From: Echinometra lucunter | Lineage: Eukaryota > Echinodermata > Echinoidea > Camarodonta > Echinometridae | DNA: 64,000 nt | NCBI GenBank assembly: GCA_029962745.1 | Contig: CM057171.1 | Location: 19,493,034-19,557,033, forward strand | Reading direction: 5' to 3' | Shown here: in pieces, positions 54,250-64,000 of the stretch | Numbering within the stretch: position 1 is the first letter of the stretch | Layout of the letters: every line of letters begins with the position of its first letter | Made by a program: the position numbers and the translations under genes | The notes under the pieces: model-generated | Database searches by the model: none | The model's input: only the letters and a program-made list of their open reading frames with translations | Told to the model about the DNA's origin: nothing

Positions 54250-54743
54250 GAGTCACACTTGCCAAAATGTAGCCTTTTCAACAAGTGATGGCTCACTATC
54301 AAAACAGATATCAATGCAAGAACTCCTCTTGTACATGTACATGTAAGATTTGACACTTGTCAAAATGTAGCCTTTTCAACATGTGATGGCTCACTATCAA
54401 AACAGATATCAATGCAAGAACTCCTCTTGTACATGTACATGTAAGATTTGACACTTGTCAAAATGTAGCCTTTTCAACAAGTGATGGCTCACTATCAAAA
54501 CAGATATCAATGCAAGAACTCCTCCTGTACATGTACATGTAGAATTTGACACTTGTCAAAATGTAGCCTTTTCAACAAGTGATGGCTCACTATCAAAACA
54601 GATATCAATGCAAGAACTCCTCCTGTACATGTACATGTAGAATTTGACACTTGTCAAAATGTAGCCTTTTCAACAAGTGATGGCTCACTATCAAAACAGA
54701 TATCAATGTAAGAACTCCTCTTGTACATGTGCGTGTAGGATGA
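54250..54743 (+). repeat. Five tandem 98-bp units
   Basis: AGCCTTTTCAAC recurs at 54271, 54369, 54467, 54565 and 54663, exactly 98 bp apart. Each unit ends in TTGTACATGTACATGTA or a close variant. Units differ at very few positions. Confidence 0.95.
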
Positions 54744-54959
54744 ACACTACGCCTGAGATACAAGAAACTTGGGCTAGGGCCCCAAGGAAAATGTGTGTTG
54801 TACCCAAATCGAATCCTGCTCAACAGGTTTAAGGAGTGGCATCCATGTCGTATGGCTCTGCAGATCAAAGAATTGTAATTTTGCTGCAGAAGTATGTTAG
54901 TTCCTCTCCTTGATCCCTCTATCTCATTTACAGTAAAAAGAACCAAGTGAATGGATATT

Positions 54960-55467
54960 AAAGGCATTGATAAACATTGTTTTAATTAAAAATTAATAAT
55001 AATAATCATTTTGCTGCTTGAAAATGGGCTAAACATAAGGGTTATAGTGTAAGAATATCAGTCTGAAAGTTTCAAAGTATAATATCAGCAGAAGTACATG
55101 TATTTTTAAATATTAGAAATGTGAACCATGTTTGAAAAATATATAAGGGTCGGTTGCACTGACTAGACATAAGGAGTGCACATGCGCACATGGCTCACCG
55201 GACTGTACTGTGTGTATTGCCATATCATGCAGTAGGAGGCAGTTAAATTTTTTTTTAAACTCCAGCAAAACGGTCCTCTTATTTACATGTATTATCTCTG
55301 AGACGAAAAATAATGAAATGGCGCTTTACGTCTTACTAGCAGTTTTTCATTCCAAATTGTGGTTGGTTTCAGGGTTTTTGTGCACAAACAGAAGTACTCA
55401 TACACACGTTTCATCTTAGTTTGAGAATTTTTTAAATCGAATGCTCACAAAGTTAGCCAATGCCTTT
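54960..55467 (+). mobile_element. Dispersed AAAGGCATTG MITE, copy 3 (complete)
   Basis: AAAGGCATTGATAAACATTG on the left, CAAAGTTAGCCAATGCCTTT on the right. Serves as the reference for the copies at 5567 and 40933. Confidence 0.78.
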
Positions 55468-55690
55468 AACTAAGGGTACTATGAGCATGTCCTTGTTTAA
55501 GATGCCAGTCTTGTAAGTTACATGTTCAATCCTGCAAAATTTCTTGTGAACAGTTTCACACGTTGAGATTCATGCTTGATTTGTCTATTCTTTAGAGAAT
55601 CCTTTGCTACAAATCCACAAAATTGGGGTACATGTAGATCACTTCACAGCTCGCAGGTGTAGGTTACAGGGAATGTCCGTTCTGATGTCT

Positions 55691-55788
55691 TCATTCGACA
55701 CTCAACTGTAATCCCCGCAGACATTGATCAAATTTGACATGCATCCTCTCCAACACATTCACATAAGGCTCTGGGCTATATACAGGTT
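55691..55788 (-). CDS. Possible terminal coding exon of an unidentified gene
   Basis: A strong acceptor (TTTTTCTATTGCAG|AA) opens 31 codons: PVYSPEPYVNVLERMH then VKFDQCLRGLQLSVE and TGA, with two leading bases (needs a donor ending one base into a codon). The peptide looks protein-like and partly amphipathic, but I recognise no family. It lies downstream of NDUFB2 on the same strand. It cannot extend the NDUFB2 product, which stops earlier, though it could be read as spliced 3' UTR. Confidence 0.28.
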
Positions 55789-55849
55789 CTGCAATAGAAA
55801 AACATTTTCAAAATATCAAATAAATGTAATGCAATAAGCTTGCTTAATC

Positions 55850-56418
55850 TTAAAGGGTAAGTCCACCCTCGAAATTTCACTGTTTCAATAAAAGAAGATA
55901 AATTTGAACAGCATTTAAAAAAAAGAAATGAGGAAAATTGGCCAAAGAATAATAAAATTACACTCATTTACATTTTCTAGTAAAGCACTCTCGGCTCTGC
56001 AAATTGGCAACACTGATGACCTCATATGCGAGCAGCTCTCCATTCACTTTGTACATGAAATTTCACATTTTCTCAATTTTCTTGGAAGTTACACACTTTC
56101 TAACCCCCATAGTCAATGTATGTTCAGAAGAATTGCTTTTTACATAACATACTTTGACTATGAGGTGAGAAAATATGTAACTTCCAAGAAAATTGAGAAA
56201 ATGTGAAATTTCACGTACAAAGTGAATGGAGAGCTGCTCGCATATGATGTCATCAATGTTGCCAATTTGCAGAGCTGAGAGTAATTCACTAGAAAATGTA
56301 AATGAGTGTAATTTTCTTATCCTTTGACCAATTTTGCTCATTTCTTTTTTAAAATGCTGTTCAAATGTATCTCCTTTTGTTGAAAGAGTGAAACTTCTAG
56401 GGTTGACTTTCCCTTTAA
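55850..56418. mobile_element. Full-length palindromic MITE (TTAAAGGG termini)
   Basis: Left TTAAAGGGTAAGTCCACCCT and right AGGGTTGACTTTCCCTTTAA. Complementarity continues nearly to the centre at about 56134 (TTTCACATTTTCTCAATTTT / AAAATTGAGAAAATGTGAAA; GCAAATTGGCAACA / TGTTGCCAATTTGC). The mirror-image open frames on both strands are by-products. Confidence 0.88.
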
Positions 56419-57093
56419 CAGTTGGTAACAGGAACATACATGTATGATTATTCAGTTCTTCTCATGGCATGTTCAATTAAAGTACAAATCCATTCAAAAT
56501 CAAAACCTTCAATAATACATGAATGAATGAATGAATGAATGAATGAATGAATGAATATATAAATAAATAAATGAATTTATAAATGATTAAATAAATAGGT
56601 GAGAGAAAACGATTTAATGTTGTGAGGCATATCAGAATTTTTTTCTTTCAGAAATTACAATGTACATGTCCTTGCAGCTAGCTAGGCCACTTAGTATGTA
56701 TATGTACACAAATAGCCCAAATAGAGGTGAGGCATTGCACATTATCTATATTTTTTCAATTTCAAATAAACCGGGTAATCCGTTTCATTTTTGCAATATG
56801 GGAAAAGATGATAAAGGTTTTGCTTTTGAGCAAACGTGAGTTAGCAAAACCTGAGATTTTCATTACCGAATCTGTGATGCTGGTACATGTATTTAAGGAT
56901 CACGATGACAAAATAATGACTTTAAAATGCTTCAAAAGGTTTTGATGTATGTATGTAACAAGAACCATTAAGTAGTATGAAATTAATGACACTGAAAGAA
57001 TTAATTTTCTATCTCTCGAAAATAAATCATGTTTACCAGTACAAGCCAAATGTACTTACCCATAATCTAAATTGTTCTAACTACACTTCTGTA
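56419..57093. other. Flank downstream of NDUFB2
   Basis: A (GAAT)n tract at 56520-56555. No gene seen. A strong minus-strand donor (ATTATGG|GTAAGT, at 57059) lies 34 nt after the NDUFB2 stop, so the 3' UTR may be spliced. Confidence 0.4.
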
Positions 57094-57168
57094 TCAATCC
57101 TCATCATCAGGGGGAATTCCAAGTTCTGCGTCAGTCCACTTTGCGGGATCTGGATACTCAAAATGACC
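57094..57168 (-). CDS. NDUFB2: NDUFB2, complex I subunit: coding exon 3
   Basis: Acceptor GTATATTCCAG|GGT. Encodes GHFEYPDPAKWTDAEL then GIPPDDED and TGA. This tail is the most conserved part of NDUFB2 (H-F-x-Y-P-D-P...W-T-D-x-E-L-G-I-P-P-D-D). It continues from exon 2 in phase 0. Confidence 0.93.
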   Translation of the reverse strand, partial: GHFEYPDPAKWTDAELGIPPDDED

Positions 57169-58969
57169 CTGGAATATACAAGTTAATAAAATATACTCAA
57201 AATACATATCTTCAAAAAAAAAAATGCTAGATATACAAGAGTACACATGTATGTATCTAGAAGAGACTTAAAAATTTTGAGGAATTTTGTAAATCACTGT
57301 GACATACACTGATGCGCATTGTTCTTGTGAAATGTATCTAGCAAATAAGCCAAATAATGGACAGTCAAAGAAAGGCTATCTCTGAAATGATAATTTCCCT
57401 AATACAATGGAAAGGGGGGGGGGGGGGGGAATCTGTATCCTCTATTTTTATTCATGTGAAATTATCAGCTTTCACAGGGAAATCTTGACAAAACGATGTC
57501 GGTTACATGTATACTGCACTCGCCCAATATTTGTTTGCTTTCAAGAAATATTAAACAATTATTTAAGGAGCGAGCGCAGCGAGCAAAGGAAAAATACATT
57601 CTTTTTGATGGTAGAAGTAGTAACCCTTCAGTAAATTGCACCGTGAGCTGTGAACATATGAAACATCTAAATTATTTATTTGGTCACATCACTTGCCCAA
57701 TTCATTTGCTTTAAAAAAACATTAAGCAATTATTTAACAAGCGAGCGCAGTGAGCGAGGAAAAATATTCTTTTTCAATGTAGAAGTTTCATTTCGTTATC
57801 AAAATACACTGTAGCCCTATTCGATCACCCTTGTGCTAAATATGACTCTATTTAGGTACCTCGCTCACCATCCGAAACCAGTCTGTTTTCACAAGCGAAC
57901 AAAGTCAGCGACCCCCATTCCCCACAAGAAATATATATGTATGGATTAGTCAGCATAATGCAGATGTTTTTTGTAAATTTGTGAACCACCTCACTGCCCA
58001 AATACATGTATTACATTTTTCTAATTACTTCTGATATAAGCTGATTGCCTTGCCAGAAATAGTCTTGTCTCTAGCTTTTATGAGCGAGAGTAGTGAGCTA
58101 GCGAACAAAAAAAATAGGAATTTTGTATTCATCTTGGCCATTATCTACTGAAAGGGTATCTATTTTTAGGTAAACTTGCTGCTCGATTTCTTGGAGTGAA
58201 ATCCAGCTGTGGTTATATTACTTACATTGCATGAGAGGAAGGATAGTAGCCTATGAAATCAGATTGAGACACAAGATGCAAGCTGATTCCTTTCATAAGA
58301 ATTTAGTAATGATCATTGGCATTGCTTAAGTTGGGCCTACTTCCTAGCGAGCAAGCGCTTCCCAATTTCCCATCTTCCTTTTCCTTGTTTTCCTCTTTCT
58401 TTTCACTTTCTCTCTCCTTTCTTTTCTTTACCCCCCCTTTTTCTTCCTTTCCCTTGTTTTTGCCAGCCGATTGGGGGAGGGGGGGGGGGGGGGGCTGTAG
58501 TTACGCCAATGAAAGGGGTCGGGCTAACCTGGCATTACTGGAAATGTAAGGCAGAGTTAGCCTGGAGGGTTTGAATACCAAGTAAGATTTTGTGTTGAAA
58601 ACTACATGTAGCTAAGGACATTTTTTCACTATTCTTTTGATAGAAATGCATGAAATACCATAGGGTTAGTCTGTCCGTTCAGGCTAGGATTAGGGTTAGG
58701 GTTAGAGTTGGGGTTAGGGTATTTCTTGATGGATTCAAATCCTCTGAGCTAACTTGGCCTTGCATATCTGGTAAAGCCAAGTTCGCCCTAGAGCCGAGTT
58801 GGTCCAGATTCCTGGTGAGACTACTGCTCAAAAATTGCATTGCATGTACCAAAAAGTGTAGAAATCCAAGAATTTACACTATGAAACAAAACAGGTAGAC
58901 CTACATGTACATGTAATGATATTCAGGTAAAGTTATAATGCAAATAACTTCTTAAAACGTGAAACTTAC
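57169..58969 (-). other. NDUFB2 intron 2
   Basis: Contains a G-run at 57414-57429; satellite units related to 24240-25200 in reverse orientation (57540-58150, with GAGCGAGCGCAGCGAGCAAA and relatives); a polypyrimidine tract plus G-run (58365-58495); and a short TTAGGG-like stretch (58690-58720). Confidence 0.65.
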
Positions 58970-59096
58970 AAAGACATCAGCAGGCTCGTGGTAGAATCTC
59001 CAAAGTATCCAGAACCACATGGCTGAGACGACGGCCATTCCCTGGATCTGCCTTGTCTTAGATGGGGCATTGGCACCTCGGTACACTGCACTTCCA
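58970..59096 (-). CDS. NDUFB2: NDUFB2, complex I subunit: coding exon 2 (membrane helix)
   Basis: NDUFB2 is a single-pass accessory subunit of mitochondrial NADH:ubiquinone oxidoreductase, in the inner membrane arm. The exon encodes NGSAVYRGANAPSKTRQIQ then GMAVVSAMWFWILWRFYHE and PADVF; M-W-F-W-I-L-W-R-F is the family's signature helix. Acceptor GCTTCCACAG|T completes an Asn codon from exon 1 (AA|T), and the donor TCTTT|GTAAGT leaves phase 0. A second acceptor 11 nt further in (GTGCAG|TG) matches a different upstream ATG. With exons 1 and 3 the product is 79 residues, shorter than mammalian precursors because the presequence is short. Confidence 0.92.
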
Positions 59097-60371
59097 CTGT
59101 GGAAGCAATAACGTAGCAGTTATTCTTAAGATCATCAAATCAAGGTGTTCTCAAAGTATATAAAAGGGACTGCTCTTATAAATGTGTTGATTGTACATGT
59201 ATCTGCACCCATTTTTAGGGATTTTGCAAATTTGCATATCGGGTGTGTACTTTAGCAACAATATCATGGGCAAGAATATCATTCTAAACAAAGTTTCTAA
59301 TAGTTATAAAAGTGAGGGCAAGTCTAAGGATTTCCTGGCACAAATGCATACCCCATGTTTAGGTGTATCTTACAAAAAAGCAACCCATTAGAGTGGCACA
59401 CCCTCGCATATGTGTATCACAAGAGGCGAGTACCCCCCTGGCACCTCCATGCCAGATTCTCCCCAATAGTCTCCAATTTCAGAGATCTCACACGGAAAAG
59501 AACAAACTGCATCACACCAACTTTTTGCAAAACATCCAGTAGAAACAAAACTCCAGTAAAAAGATTTAAAAAGTGAATGACTAACTTTAATTCTGATTAC
59601 TCCCAAGTAGACATGTCAAGTCTCACGCATTTTGGCATGGGACTCCTGCATTGGAGGCTCTTGCTCATCCCCCAAAATCTCTTTCTCATGCCTACTTCAC
59701 ATCCTATCCCTATATATATTATACACATGCCTGGCGATCTCACGCACTGCCTGCCTAAAACCTCCCGCATTACTGGCCTTTGACCCTGGCGTCTCTGCCC
59801 AAGGCTACAATGTAGTCCCGGGGACACTGCCATGAAGTGGCAGCGTCCTGAATGAAACTGTTGCTGCTCGGTAGAGTTCATGCATACCAGCAGCCATAAA
59901 ATTAGTAATAACTCTGTCCTGTTTAATTTTCAATAAAGTATTACATATTTTGCAACTTACTTACATAAATACTGTAAAAGCAAAAACATTTGTTACATTA
60001 ATTTTCAAGCATTTCATGACACACGAAAATATTAGCATGATTTCCTATGCTTGTTTTGAACGGATGCTGAATTGCGCGCTCCAGCTGATTGATTAGAGTG
60101 CCTGCCTGTGTAGGTTTTGTCTGGCAGCCATATGCATTTACATATGTAGAGGTCTAATTCTAACTGGACTGCGCGTGTGTGAAACAATAAATGGAGCTGC
60201 ACTGGTATGCAGACTTGTGTGTCTAATTTTTATTCAAATGTGACCATTTTGGGGCAGAAAAATGGGTTTTATGTAGAGTTTTGTCGGTGATTATCACTAA
60301 TAACGCTCTCAGCCAATCAGATGCGAGGATTTTCAGCAGCTTCTAACATTTGTTGGTGAAAATCTAGATAT
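59097..60371 (-). other. NDUFB2 intron 1, distal part
   Basis: No recognised gene or repeat family. Several 60-95-codon frames at 59190-59880 on both strands have no recognisable domain. Confidence 0.4.
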
Positions 60372-60674
60372 AGGAGCTATCGTGATTTTATTCTGATATT
60401 ACACGATAGCTATAGCGAAATCAACAAGAAGGTAGGATCCCGTATCAATCAAAAGTCGATATTTTGAGTTTGAAAATTAAATTTAAGGTTCTTATATCAC
60501 AGTTTGATCGACTGGTCCACTGGCTAACTTGGAAGGTTGTTTGCAGGGTTAACCGGGCATGAGAAAGTGTGATTTGGAGGCATATTATTTCAAGGTGACA
60601 TCGGTCTACACAGGGGCCTATGGCAGCAATCTATAGCTATCGTGTAATATCAGAATAAAATCACGATAGCTCCT
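60372..60674. repeat. Inverted 44-bp arms that are themselves hairpins
   Basis: 60372-60415 (AGGAGCTATCGTGATTTTAT...) is a perfect complement of 60631-60674. Each arm also starts with AGCTATCGTG and ends with CACGATAGCT, so each can fold on itself. Flanking GTGATTATCACT / AAAATCACTG suggest larger element ends at about 60285 and 60705. Confidence 0.88.
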
Positions 60675-60937
60675 AGACCTATAGCTATGAAAATCACTGA
60701 AAAAACTCTTCATGGAGCTCTCCCAGGGCTTAATTCATTCACAGTACACGTCCTGACACATGCGTACATGCAGACCTTATTGCATTTTCACACATTTAAA
60801 GTGATTTTCTGGTTACATTTCGTATCTGATTACGGAAAAGGCCAGAAATAGAACTTCACGGCCAAGATTTCTGTTTTTACATGTTTTACGAAATTGCGAA
60901 ATTACGGCCAGAATACGGCCAAATTAGTTTGGCCGTG

Positions 60938-61940
60938 AAATATATTTTTTGGCATAATCGTGTTTCAGGCCCCACTCAATTAATGCATGGTGAGTGGGGC
61001 TGATGCCCACATACATCATGATCATTATCTCTCCTGACCTAACTTAGACCACAGCTACTAGTAACTAGGACAGAAATAGAAGATGAACGGACTTTCACAC
61101 TTTTTTTAAAAGAATGTGTTGATCGATCATCACGTTTAATCATCATTATTTTCTTTTAAAACTCTCTTATATATACTCGTGTTAACGGCCCCACCAAACG
61201 CGATTCAAATATGATTAATACAGCATTGGGGCTGATGAGCACAGTATATATACTCGTGTTTACGGCCCCACCAAACGGGATCCAAACGTGATTAACACAG
61301 CAGCGGGGCTGATGCCCATCAGCCCCACTGCCGTGATAATCAATTCAAAATCCCGTTTGGTGGGGCCGTAAACACGAGTATATATTAGGGAGTTGTCAAT
61401 CGAGTAATGTTAAAAATGTGAAAATGTAAAAATGAGTTTCATGATCGATTAACTATTGAACGAATAATAAAATGTAGATCTAGATCTAGGCCACTCAGGG
61501 AGCCATTGGTATGGTGAGCTGTGCAAATTTATGTGAAATGCTGCCCTCTATAGTTGGAGATAGAAATCACTAAAATAATCAACAAATTCTTGGAAAATGT
61601 TTGCTTTTTACACCCAATATGATAACATATCCTATTTTCATTCCATTCCTTCAATTGGATCTAAATTATCTTCATCAAATGAATTTTGAGAAATCTTTTT
61701 CTGATCACTGCTCTTGTTCCTCTGTCCCAGAAATGTGACAGAGAACACTACTTTCCTATTGTCAGCAATTTCCACTGTACAGGCCTAATTCAGTGCAAGG
61801 TTATCTGATGATAACCTGGCATTTGTGCAAGTGGATCTAGGCCTATTACTTCGTGGAGGAATCAGCCCCACATTCAAACTATATTAGAGGTGGGGCCTGA
61901 AACACGATATTGCCTATTTTTTCACGGCCAAACTAAATTT
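60938..61940. mobile_element. Element with TTTGGCCGTGAAA termini and nested inverted cluster
   Basis: Left TTTGGCCGTGAAATATATTT...ATCGTGTTTCAGGCCCCAC and right GTGGGGCCTGAAACACGAT...TTCACGGCCAAA are complementary. Inside, a unit starting TATATACTCGTGTT occurs twice directly (61168, 61247) and once inverted (ending 61389), with GGCCCCACCAAACG and CAGCCCCA motifs. Confidence 0.75.
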
Positions 61941-62187
61941 CATACAGCCAGATATCTGGAATCTGGCCGGAAAAAGGGCCAAATGGCAACCCTGCCACAC
62001 ATCACAGGCACAGCACAGCACAGCACAGCATGCAGCACAGCACACACAGGCACAAGCCCACATGCTCACACGTATGATCACAGTCACAGCCCACAGTCTT
62101 CCCTAGTGCACCAAGCCAAGGCGCGCTGGCCTGGGGAACCCCAAAACTACGAGTCAAAACGTGGGAAAAATATCTTGAAATACTTAC
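61390..62187 (-). other. NDUFB2 intron 1, proximal part
   Basis: Apart from the element end above, it holds a CACAGCA/CACAGG-rich tract (62000-62060). No gene seen. Confidence 0.45.
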
Positions 62188-62225
62188 TTCCTCGAGGGTA
62201 CAGATCTATTAATTCCTGAGAGCAT
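62188..62225 (-). CDS. NDUFB2: NDUFB2, complex I subunit: coding exon 1
   Basis: From ATG 62225 to donor AGGAA|GTAAGT. Encodes MLSGINRSVPSR plus two bases of Asn, giving a short Arg-containing, Asp/Glu-free N-terminus suited to mitochondrial import. It joins exon 2 in frame at the outer acceptor. An ATG 11 nt upstream (62236) has a better Kozak context (AACCATGG) but is in another frame: it would give MAYACSQELIDLYPRG, which reaches the NDUFB2 frame only through the inner acceptor of exon 2. I prefer the inner ATG on presequence character. Confidence 0.78.
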
Positions 62226-63472
62226 GCGTAAGCCATGGTTTATTCTGTGTAGACCAAACATTTTGAAGGATTAACAACAGCAATTCTCTATGAAAGACGA
62301 ACTCAACTCGAAGGATATCGGCTATGGTGTCTGTAAATTTAAACAAAACGCGTCGTGGGGGGCCGGGGAGTTGCAAAATTCGTCGTAAGGATCGAAATAA
62401 TTCCCATATATGCTCAATGTCAGCCCAGGCTCTTTTCCTAGAACTTTAGGGAACTTTATAGATTTCGATACCCTTTTTCATCCCCATTCCGATATCACAG
62501 GGGCCGCGGAAGCGGGGGCTCCACCCCCCCCCCCCCCACGATTTCGGATAAAAACACACAGAGAGAAAAGCTGAAATTGTAAAAAAAAAAAAAAAGCCTC
62601 ATTCCTAAAAAAAAAATGCTCATTCCATAAGCTAATTTGAAAAAAAAAAAACAACAACAAAGAAATAAACTAAAGGACTTCAGGGGACTCCGCCCACGCC
62701 CCCTGGACTCCCGCTATATACAGCCCCTGGACTCCGCCTGTTTGGATGTCGGCTTCCCCCTCCCGCCTTAAAAAAGTTCCGCGGCCTCTCTGTATCAGTC
62801 TGTTAGCAGATGTTTTCTTCTTATAGGCCTACTTGATAAAAGTTTTACTGCGTAAAACACAGCTTGTATAACTATACGTTGCTGCTTGCATGGGCGTCGA
62901 TCCAAAAGGGACATAATCTGATCTGAAAGGGCACTTATCGGAAGGAAAATTGTATTAAGAAAAGGGGCACTATAAAAACGGAACCTGTGGACGCTCATTA
63001 GTATAGTGAAAAGGGACACAAACCAGTGAGATTAGAGGTGGCACTTATAACGAGGAAATGGCATTTATCATAAAGCAAAGGCGACAGTACTGTGAAATCA
63101 TGTTATGTATCAAATTAAAAGGAGAGGGAATGATGCTGGAATGGGACAGGGAAACATATCAGAAAACTAAGGGGCCACTTTTGGCATATATAATGTAAAA
63201 GAAAGAGAAATGGGACAAAACAAATTTACAAAGGAAAAGGGGCATTCGTCCGAAAATTGAGGCATATGCATCATATTTCCAAAGTGCAATAGGAAAAATG
63301 TTCACACCGTCAGGTGAAAGGGGGCACTTAGCAGAAGGGGAATTACACTATTAAAATGAAAAAAGAGCAGTCAAAGGGGGAACTCATTATATTTCACTAC
63401 AACGACATTATTTTATAGAAGCAAAAAAAAAACCAACAACCCAGTTCTCGGAAAGGAAAAGAGGGTCATGAA
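62226..63472. other. Upstream flank of NDUFB2
   Basis: The promoter should lie just above 62240, but I see no clear TATA or other element. Contains a C-run (62525-62538), A-runs (62580-62650), and AGGGGCACTTAT-like scattered motifs (62930-63390). No gene. Confidence 0.4.
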
Positions 63473-64000
63473 CAGGGGCGTCGCTAGACTTTTTTTAATG
63501 GGGGGGGGGGGGGTGTAGAGGCCAGATCGCCGACAAATTATGCCTCCGATTGCCGACGATCAACGTCGACAAATTCAACTGTATAAAGCCCACGAGGCAT
63601 GTTCAATTGTGTGCCTCTATTATATTTTCCTTCTAAATTATATTTGTTCACCTCACTTGCTGATGTGTTAGCTTTCCGAAAACATGCTCTATCTAAATAT
63701 AATACGAGCGAGCGCAGCGAGCGAGGAAAAATACACACTCTCTTTCGTAGAAGTGATAGTTCTTCATCAAACTACATGATGGGCTTAAAGATATCTAAAT
63801 CATATATTTGGTCACCTCTCTCACATGATTCATTCGCTTTCAAAGACCATCCTAAATCGTAATGTTATACGAGCGAGCACAGCGAGCAAGGAAAAAATCT
63901 ATATTCTCCTTATCATATAATCCTTTTCATGGTAGAAGTGAAAGTTCTTCATCAAAATACATGATGGGCCTTTAAGATATCTATTTTGATATTTTGGTCA
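63473..64000 (-). mobile_element. Second copy of the hAT-like satellite-bearing element (cut by window end)
   Basis: Starts CAGGGGCGTCGCTAGACT, then a G-run. It follows the reverse complement of 25346 downward at high similarity (GGCCAGAT.GCCGACAAATT, GTTCAATTGTGTGCCTC, GAGCGAGCGCAGCGAGCGAG). At least two satellite units are visible before the window ends. Confidence 0.88.

Noticed and set aside
55928..56437. Two similar frames of 92 and 124 codons on opposite strands
   Set aside because: Mirror images of each other caused by the palindromic MITE.
58316..58549. Plus-strand frame rich in Ser, Phe and Leu ending in Gly-run
   Set aside because: Driven by a pyrimidine tract and a poly-G run.
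1..64000. CRISPR array, bacterial operons, prophage
   Set aside because: Repeats here are tandem or inverted transposon-type units without spacer logic, and genes have introns; the DNA is eukaryotic.

Overview
The window is eukaryotic, AT-rich, intron-rich and densely packed with non-autonomous transposons. The gene families (a PRDM zinc-finger gene, a class A GPCR in one exon, a leucine-rich-repeat GPCR, a complex I subunit) point to a metazoan. The many foldback MITEs, C/G homopolymer tracts and L2/CR1-type 3' ends make me favour a marine deuterostome, probably an echinoderm such as a sea urchin. The species call is inference.

Layout. (1) 227-4651, plus: last four coding exons of a PRDM-family gene (C-terminal half of the PR/SET domain, seven zinc fingers in three exons, long Ser/acidic tail); its 5' end lies off the window. 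(2) 4652-10730: repeats and unrecognised DNA. (3) 10731-12083, plus: class A GPCR in a single coding exon. (4) 12100-20800: repeats, including a 1.9-kb foldback structure, a mariner-type MITE carrying a second hairpin, and an LINE 3' end. (5) 20830 to at least 40795, probably 46989, minus: a leucine-rich-repeat GPCR (LGR/RXFP/GRL101-like). I assembled it from splice sites: one 7TM exon, nine complete one-repeat LRR exons and two or three extracellular exons. Every junction is phase 2 and the spliced frame stays open. (6) 46990-57000: repeats, a decayed reverse-transcriptase fragment and two weak coding candidates (50338-50472 plus, 55691-55788 minus). (7) 57094-62225, minus: NDUFB2, a small inner-membrane subunit of mitochondrial complex I, in three coding exons. 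(8) 63473 to the end: a second copy of the element at 24001-25346, in opposite orientation.

The genes have unrelated roles (chromatin/transcription, cell-surface signalling, respiration) and there is no operon-like logic. The most unusual material is the atypical LRR-GPCR with its Thr-rich third loop, an inverted, frameshifted copy of one of its LRR exons on the opposite strand of an intron, two paired start/acceptor solutions for NDUFB2, and transposons carrying satellite-like arrays with a recurring GAGCGAGCGCAGCGAGCGAG motif. Calls rest on reading by eye; no alignment or database search was run.
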